Assembly (NCBI GenBank): GCA_002713555.1
Contig: PATG01000132.1
Coordinates: 3,795-13,060, forward strand
Origin: Planctomycetaceae bacterium
Lineage (GTDB): Bacteria > Planctomycetota > Planctomycetia > Pirellulales > Lacipirellulaceae
DNA length: 9,266 bases
Direction of reading: 5' to 3'
Below are positions 6,901 through 9,266 of the stretch, one piece after another (position 1 is the first letter of the stretch; the number at the start of each line of letters is the position of its first letter). Under the pieces are notes generated by a model. The model was not told the origin of the DNA, did not search any database, and saw nothing but the letters and a program-made list of their open reading frames with translations. The position numbers and the translations under genes are program-made.

Positions 6901-8535
6901 GTTGTCTTCAAAGAGCTCGGCGACTTCACCCGCATGCTGGCAGACTACGGCTCGGCGATGGGGCATCGCACGGCGTCCGACTTGCAGCGTGTAGGCGATG
7001 TCGGTAAGGTTCGTCTTTTGCTCTGTCTGCTGCTGAGACAAAAATCTGGCGAGCTGCTGCTGCTTGAATTCGAGTGCTGAAGAGGTCTTTGCTGAAAGCG
7101 GAAGAATATTCCAATCTCCATCGGCGGCGCTACCAGCCAAATCGACAGTGGGGGCTTCTTCAAGGATTACATGCGCGTTGGTGCCACCCATGCCAAAGGA
7201 ACTGACACCCGCCCGGCGAGGATGCTGCTGAGCTTTCCAAGAAGTGAGCTGGTCGTTAACAAAGAAGGGACGCCCGGCGAGGTCGAGTTGAGGATTCGCA
7301 GCGCTAAAATCGAGGCTGGGTGGCAGCTCGCGGTGCTGCAAGGCCAAGACGACTTTCATGAGTCCAGCGATTCCCGCCGCTGCATCGAGATGACCCAAGT
7401 TGGACTTTACCGAGCCCACCGCGCAGCGGGCCGAAGCCTGTTTTAAGGCTGCTCCCATCGCTTGGTCGAGCGCTGCAAGCTCAACCGGATCGCCCAATTC
7501 TGTCGCCGTGCCGTGGGCTTCGACATAGCTGATTGTCGCCGGATCGACCTGCGCTCGCTTGATAGCACTCGCAATCACTGCCGCTTGTCCGCTGACGCTC
7601 GGCGCTAACAAACCGACCTTATCAGAGCCATCGTTATTGATCGCCGACCCTAAAATGACCGCGTGAATGTTATCCCCGTCGTCGATGGCTTGCTGTAAGC
7701 GTTTGAGTACGACGATACCAACGCCATTGCCAAAGATGGTTCCTTGTCCCTCGGCATCGAAAGCACGACAACGGCCGTCCGGCGAAGCGATGCTCCCTTC
7801 TTCGTACTGATAGCCGGTGGGATTGGGCTGGCCAATCGTGACTCCGCCGGCCAATGCCATGTCGCAATCTCCATCCAGCAGGCTACGACAGGCAGTATGC
7901 ACTGCCACCAGCGAAGTAGAGCAGCCCGTCTGAATGCCGCAACTTGGCCCTTGCAAATCGAGATGATAGGAAACCCGTGTCGGCATCAAGCCTAAGACAT
8001 TACTCACGACTGCCTGCACCTGGTTGACCGACTCTCGAATCGAGTGGTCGCTATGCAAATTGACAAGATAGCTATTCAGAGCGGCACCAGCATAAACACC
8101 CACCTGGCCTGCGTATTGCCGAGAATCGTAGCCTGCGTCCTCCCAAGCCGTCCATGCGCACTCAAGAAAGACGCAATGCTGAGGATCCAGCAAATCCGCT
8201 TCCCGAGGCGAATAACCAAAGAAATTAGCATCAAAGTCTGTGGGAGACTCGAAACTGGCATAACGACGTACATAGTCGCTCGGCGCTAACTGCTTACCGA
8301 CGGCGCGAATCAACTCCTCATCGGTGAGCTCTCGAACTCCCGATTTTCCTTGCCGCAAAAGGTCCCAAAATTCCTCGACCGACTCGGCTCCTGGCAGACG
8401 CGCGGCCATCCCCACGATCGCTACCCGCTGATCCATGGGACGCCTAAGCCGCTCAATCTCTTCACGCGCTTTGCTCAGGCTTTCGAGAACGCGTTGCGAT
8501 AGGGGGGAGTCCGTCATGGAATGAATCTTTTGCAT
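3910..8535 (-). CDS. type I polyketide synthase module: KS-AT-KR(degenerate)-carrier protein
   Basis: A 1541-residue cytoplasmic megasynthase module that adds one malonyl unit. After a coiled N-terminus (10-33) comes the ketosynthase (about 36-460) with DPQH (117-120), active C205 in QTGCSTSL, H341 in HGTAT, H382 in NLGH and GMGGTNAH (448-455). The acyltransferase (about 556-850) has FSGQGSQ (562-568), catalytic S648 in GHSLGEY and HAFH (744-747), which predicts malonyl-CoA. The structural half of a ketoreductase (about 920-1130) is well kept. The catalytic half (about 1158-1365) is degenerate: the glycine loop reads VGDLVDGLG, R1293 replaces Lys, S1334 replaces Asn, while S1317 and Y1330 remain. 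The carrier domain (about 1440-1515) has S1477 in LGGHSL, the peptidyl-carrier style, followed by an acidic tail (VEDLLGKIEAESF). There is no DH, ER, methyltransferase or thioesterase. It is the first gene of the leftward operon. A second in-frame ATG at 8517 is an equally good start; neither has a Shine-Dalgarno. Domain calls are firm; KR inactivity is an inference. Confidence 0.97.
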   Translation of the reverse strand: MQKIHSMTDSPLSQRVLESLSKAREEIERLRRPMDQRVAIVGMAARLPGAESVEEFWDLLRQGKSGVRELTDEELIRAVGKQLAPSDYVRRYASFESPTDFDANFFGYSPREADLLDPQHCVFLECAWTAWEDAGYDSRQYAGQVGVYAGAALNSYLVNLHSDHSIRESVNQVQAVVSNVLGLMPTRVSYHLDLQGPSCGIQTGCSTSLVAVHTACRSLLDGDCDMALAGGVTIGQPNPTGYQYEEGSIASPDGRCRAFDAEGQGTIFGNGVGIVVLKRLQQAIDDGDNIHAVILGSAINNDGSDKVGLLAPSVSGQAAVIASAIKRAQVDPATISYVEAHGTATELGDPVELAALDQAMGAALKQASARCAVGSVKSNLGHLDAAAGIAGLMKVVLALQHRELPPSLDFSAANPQLDLAGRPFFVNDQLTSWKAQQHPRRAGVSSFGMGGTNAHVILEEAPTVDLAGSAADGDWNILPLSAKTSSALEFKQQQLARFLSQQQTEQKTNLTDIAYTLQVGRRAMPHRRAVVCQHAGEVAELFEDNTQSTAITNTSPPVVFLFSGQGSQYADMARQLYDQYPQFRQQIERCADILAPEFDLLEVLYGQPSRSEITNTASAQPALFAIEYALANLLISWGIRPAAMIGHSLGEYVAACLAGVFTLEDAVRIVRLRGELMQQCQPGSMLAVLCEESTLNPFLGPQLEIAARNSRSQIVVSGPKDDIAQLQTQLQQREITCQLLATSHAFHSSMMEPALEPFRQCLSEIARQPPQLDVISNRTGTWLTAEDAINPDYWARHLRQAVLFADGVRVLGKLDNPLFLEVGPGRTLCRLVQSQLDEVTTIASLPGEVDQQSEDECFTRALASLWLQGVEIDWVKTHVHKRGRVSLPTYPFERTRHFVELAEHKPATTPTEPCHEKNSNVDDWFWIPTWQTSPPSAQTTNPAEKCLIFADPQLRESLAGCLSHTNAIWVMPGESWQQEEGSFTIHPDRVEDYGRLWDALKGNEAGSADADWQTAHIIHLWSLRDKGQRSFRYLVTLSQSLIDRLVPTMAWTLDVITSGTTPELGEQVGHLAGATLPGLLNVLPQELPGLQCRLIDIDASQELTEIGGDRFSPVLRQLKRELALDTKDRHLALRGSQRWIKSYQPWPLPAADAELLEAERVYLVVGDLVDGLGMVYAAALRQHLSARVILIGPHRLPSVHEWDGWLATHGNRHPVSQLIGRLKALGREGDDFCFETVNFSDAAQLRQAIDHALSKLGSNELQGVFYADLMGGEASCALVDLTEEQEQRILDSRLASIAALANVLPGLKPEFVVLQSSLAAIVGGPGFAAYAAASTYLDAFTASVNANELHLWPCPVISINWDACQLDESTAAQNSELMALALTPAEVWEATVRVLANPVALQVIVSPRPLLQRLVNSQPAVQQSPPHATNHSRRQLQNEYVAARNDIERIVAKAMGDLLGVPDIGIHDDFFALGGHSLLAIQAVTKLRKKFQVELPMRVVLQGTPTVAGIAQVIEENMTSITAQDATVVEDLLGKIEAESF

Positions 8536-8567
8536 TTAGGGACTTGAAAATGCTAAAAAATCTTGGC

Positions 8568-8596
8568 AAAATATCTCTATTGAGAATGAGTTTCAA
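8568..8596 (-). promoter_or_regulatory. sigma70-like promoter for the PKS operon
   Basis: Read on the minus strand, TTGAAA (8596-8591, 5 of 6 to TTGACA) is followed by exactly 17 bp and TATTTT (8573-8568, 4 of 6 to TATAAT). Transcription would begin near 8561, giving a leader of about 25 nt to the first ATG (8535) or 44 nt to the second (8517). The spacing and location fit well, but the local DNA is AT-rich and chance matches are possible. Confidence 0.4.
8581..8595. promoter_or_regulatory. Fur-box-like palindrome inside the PKS promoter
   Basis: TGAGAATGAGTTTCA is an imperfect 7-1-7 palindrome. It matches 11 of 14 specified bases of the Fur consensus TGATAATnATTATCA. It lies between and over the -35 and spacer of the predicted PKS promoter, the usual place for Fur repression. 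No iron-uptake gene is visible in the window, so iron control is an inference. Confidence 0.3.
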
Positions 8597-8683
8597 CAAG
8601 TCCGACGGGTATAGCCTAGCCAGCATCAGCCGGGTTCTCAAGCCGTCAGACAAGAAAATTCTTTTCGTCGTGCGATTGGAGTG

Positions 8684-8711
8684 CAGGCAAAGGAGTCCTA
8701 GTAGTTGCCTG
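8684..8711. promoter_or_regulatory. perfect 7-bp inverted repeat, candidate operator
   Basis: CAGGCAA (8684-8690) and TTGCCTG (8705-8711) are exact reverse complements with a 14-bp gap, so the half-site centres are 21 bp (two helical turns) apart. A smaller palindrome AGGAGTCCT (8691-8699) lies in the gap. It ends 11 bp before the rightward TTGACA hexamer. The geometry suits a dimeric DNA-binding regulator; the regulator is unknown. Confidence 0.4.
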
Positions 8712-8722
8712 ACAACATGCGA

Positions 8723-8768
8723 TTGACACTATCCCTATGGACAACTCATTCCCTATGGGCAACTCATT
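8723..8768 (+). repeat. TTGACA hexamer followed by an 18-bp tandem direct repeat
   Basis: CCCTATGGACAACTCATT (8733-8750) is followed at once by CCCTATGGGCAACTCATT (8751-8768), with one mismatch in 18. A consensus -35 hexamer TTGACA lies at 8723-8728 pointing to the reductase gene, but no acceptable -10 is found at 16-18 bp; the repeat occupies that place. The repeats could be tandem binding sites for a regulator of the rightward gene, or a simple duplication. The repeat itself is certain; its role is not. Confidence 0.6.
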
Positions 8769-8863
8769 GCATTCACGTACCGAGTCCCCAGGACTGCTAC
8801 CCAGTTACTACTTAGTTAAGCGTTTTCATCACAGCACCGTACACTTTCTGCCTCGAAGCCCGC

Positions 8864-9266
8864 ATGCCACCAGACTACTCGCTACTAACAAAACTGCTCA
8901 GCGAACTTCGCCAAGCCGGTGGCCGCTTATGGCTGGAAAATGGGCAGCTTCGCTGTGATGCCCCCAAAAACGCGCTGTCGAAGACACTGAAGCAGCAACT
9001 TCGAGATCACAAACCGGCAATCGAAGCACTGCTCAGATCCAGCCGTTTGTCCGACTCAGGTTCCTGGGAAGCCGATGCCGTCCTGCCACCCACGATCAAA
9101 CCGCAAGGCAAACGCCAAGCCCCGGTGAACACACCCAAAAATGTCTTACTAACGGGTGCGACAGGTTTTCTTGGTAGCTATCTGCTTACGGAGTTACTCA
9201 AGCAGACCGAGGCAAAAGTCTATTGCTTGGTTCGCTCTGTCTCTGAATCGAGGGGCTCTGAATCGA
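8864..9266 (+). CDS. TubC-type docking domain fused to a thioester reductase (start only, cut by window edge)
   Basis: The first 134 codons are visible; the frame is closed upstream by a stop at 8813 and has no other ATG, so the start is well defined. Residues about 5-57 (LLSELRQAGGRLWLENGQLR, then DAPKNALSKTLKQQLRDHKP) match the TubC N-terminal docking domain, which normally sits at the N-terminus of NRPS/PKS subunits and binds the upstream partner's C-terminus. A polar, proline-rich linker (about 62-92) follows. Then comes the first beta-alpha-beta of an NAD(P)-binding extended SDR domain: NVLLTGATGFLGSYLLTELL with the GxxGFLG loop, and VYCLVRS. This is typical of thioester-reductase (R) domains that release carrier-bound chains as aldehyde or alcohol. 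No adenylation, condensation or carrier domain lies between docking and reductase parts. The gene diverges from the PKS operon. A full-length Lys2/CAR-type enzyme is excluded by the N-terminus; what follows the reductase is unknown. Confidence 0.88.
   Translation, partial: MPPDYSLLTKLLSELRQAGGRLWLENGQLRCDAPKNALSKTLKQQLRDHKPAIEALLRSSRLSDSGSWEADAVLPPTIKPQGKRQAPVNTPKNVLLTGATGFLGSYLLTELLKQTEAKVYCLVRSVSESRGSES
9241..9266 (+). repeat. 15-bp in-frame tandem repeat in the reductase gene, running off the edge
   Basis: CTCTGAATCGA occurs at 9241-9251 and again at 9256-9266, a period of 15 bp (five codons, giving Ser-Glu-Ser-Arg-Gly then Ser-Glu-Ser). The repeat keeps the reading frame and lies in the surface loop after the second strand of the Rossmann fold. 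Further copies may lie beyond the window. Confidence 0.6.

Larger units (their letters stand above)
8536..8863. promoter_or_regulatory. 328-bp divergent intergenic control region
   Basis: It separates the leftward PKS operon from the rightward docking-reductase gene and holds no believable gene; the short open frames here have no family features. In order it contains an AT-rich stretch with a sigma70-like promoter toward the PKS (8568-8596), an overlapping Fur-box-like palindrome (8581-8595), a perfect 7-bp dyad (8684-8711), a TTGACA hexamer facing right (8723-8728) and an 18-bp tandem repeat (8733-8768). The last roughly 95 bp before the reductase start show nothing clear; a weak GAAG at 8855-8858 is the only candidate ribosome binding site. 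The density of symmetric elements suggests a regulated divergent promoter pair. Confidence 0.6.

Noticed and set aside
8671..8725. TGCGATTG occurring twice (8671-8678 and 8718-8725)
   Set aside because: An 8-mer repeated at 47 bp is likely by chance and its flanks differ.
8544..8958. Two short + strand frames in the divergent intergenic region (8544-8726 and 8737-8958)
   Set aside because: No ribosome binding site or recognisable protein features; the second overlaps the start of the docking-reductase gene in another frame.
1..9266. CRISPR arrays, tRNA/rRNA genes, transposases or attachment sites
   Set aside because: None seen: no regularly spaced repeats of CRISPR size, no recognisable RNA gene, and all long frames belong to the biosynthetic genes.

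Overview
This window is the divergently transcribed core of a hybrid polyketide synthase / non-ribosomal peptide synthetase (PKS/NRPS) gene cluster. Almost all of it is coding. Three genes read leftward: a complete PKS module at 3910-8535, a free-standing luciferase-like monooxygenase at 2760-3788, and the start of an NRPS at 2615 that runs off the left edge. One gene reads rightward from 8864 and is cut by the right edge. It starts with a TubC-type docking domain followed directly by the beginning of a thioester-reductase (Rossmann) domain.

Organism: the DNA has moderate GC content, none of the four starts has a clear Shine-Dalgarno sequence, and the gaps between co-directed genes are long (121 and 144 bp) and hold repeat-like sequence. 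I lean toward a planctomycete or a similar environmental bacterium with secondary metabolism. This is an impression from style; no taxonomic marker is present, and cyanobacterial or myxobacterial relatives of these proteins also exist.

How the genes may work together (inference): the PKS has the order KS-AT-(degenerate KR)-carrier protein. Its AT carries a malonyl-type HAFH motif. Its KR has lost the nucleotide-binding glycine loop and two of the four catalytic residues, so the extension product is probably left as a beta-ketone. The NRPS begins with an intact condensation domain and an adenylation domain whose pocket reads D-A-T-K-V-G-E-V-G, very close to asparagine-type codes. The monooxygenase belongs to the family usually built into assembly lines and probably oxidises a carrier-bound intermediate in trans. 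The divergent docking-reductase protein could release the product as an aldehyde or alcohol. No loading module and no thioesterase are visible, so other genes outside the window must contribute.

The 328-bp divergent intergenic region (8536-8863) is rich in possible control sites. It holds a sigma70-like promoter facing the PKS with a Fur-box-like palindrome inside it, a perfect 7-bp dyad with its half-site centres 21 bp apart, a consensus TTGACA facing the reductase gene, and an 18-bp tandem repeat just downstream of that hexamer.
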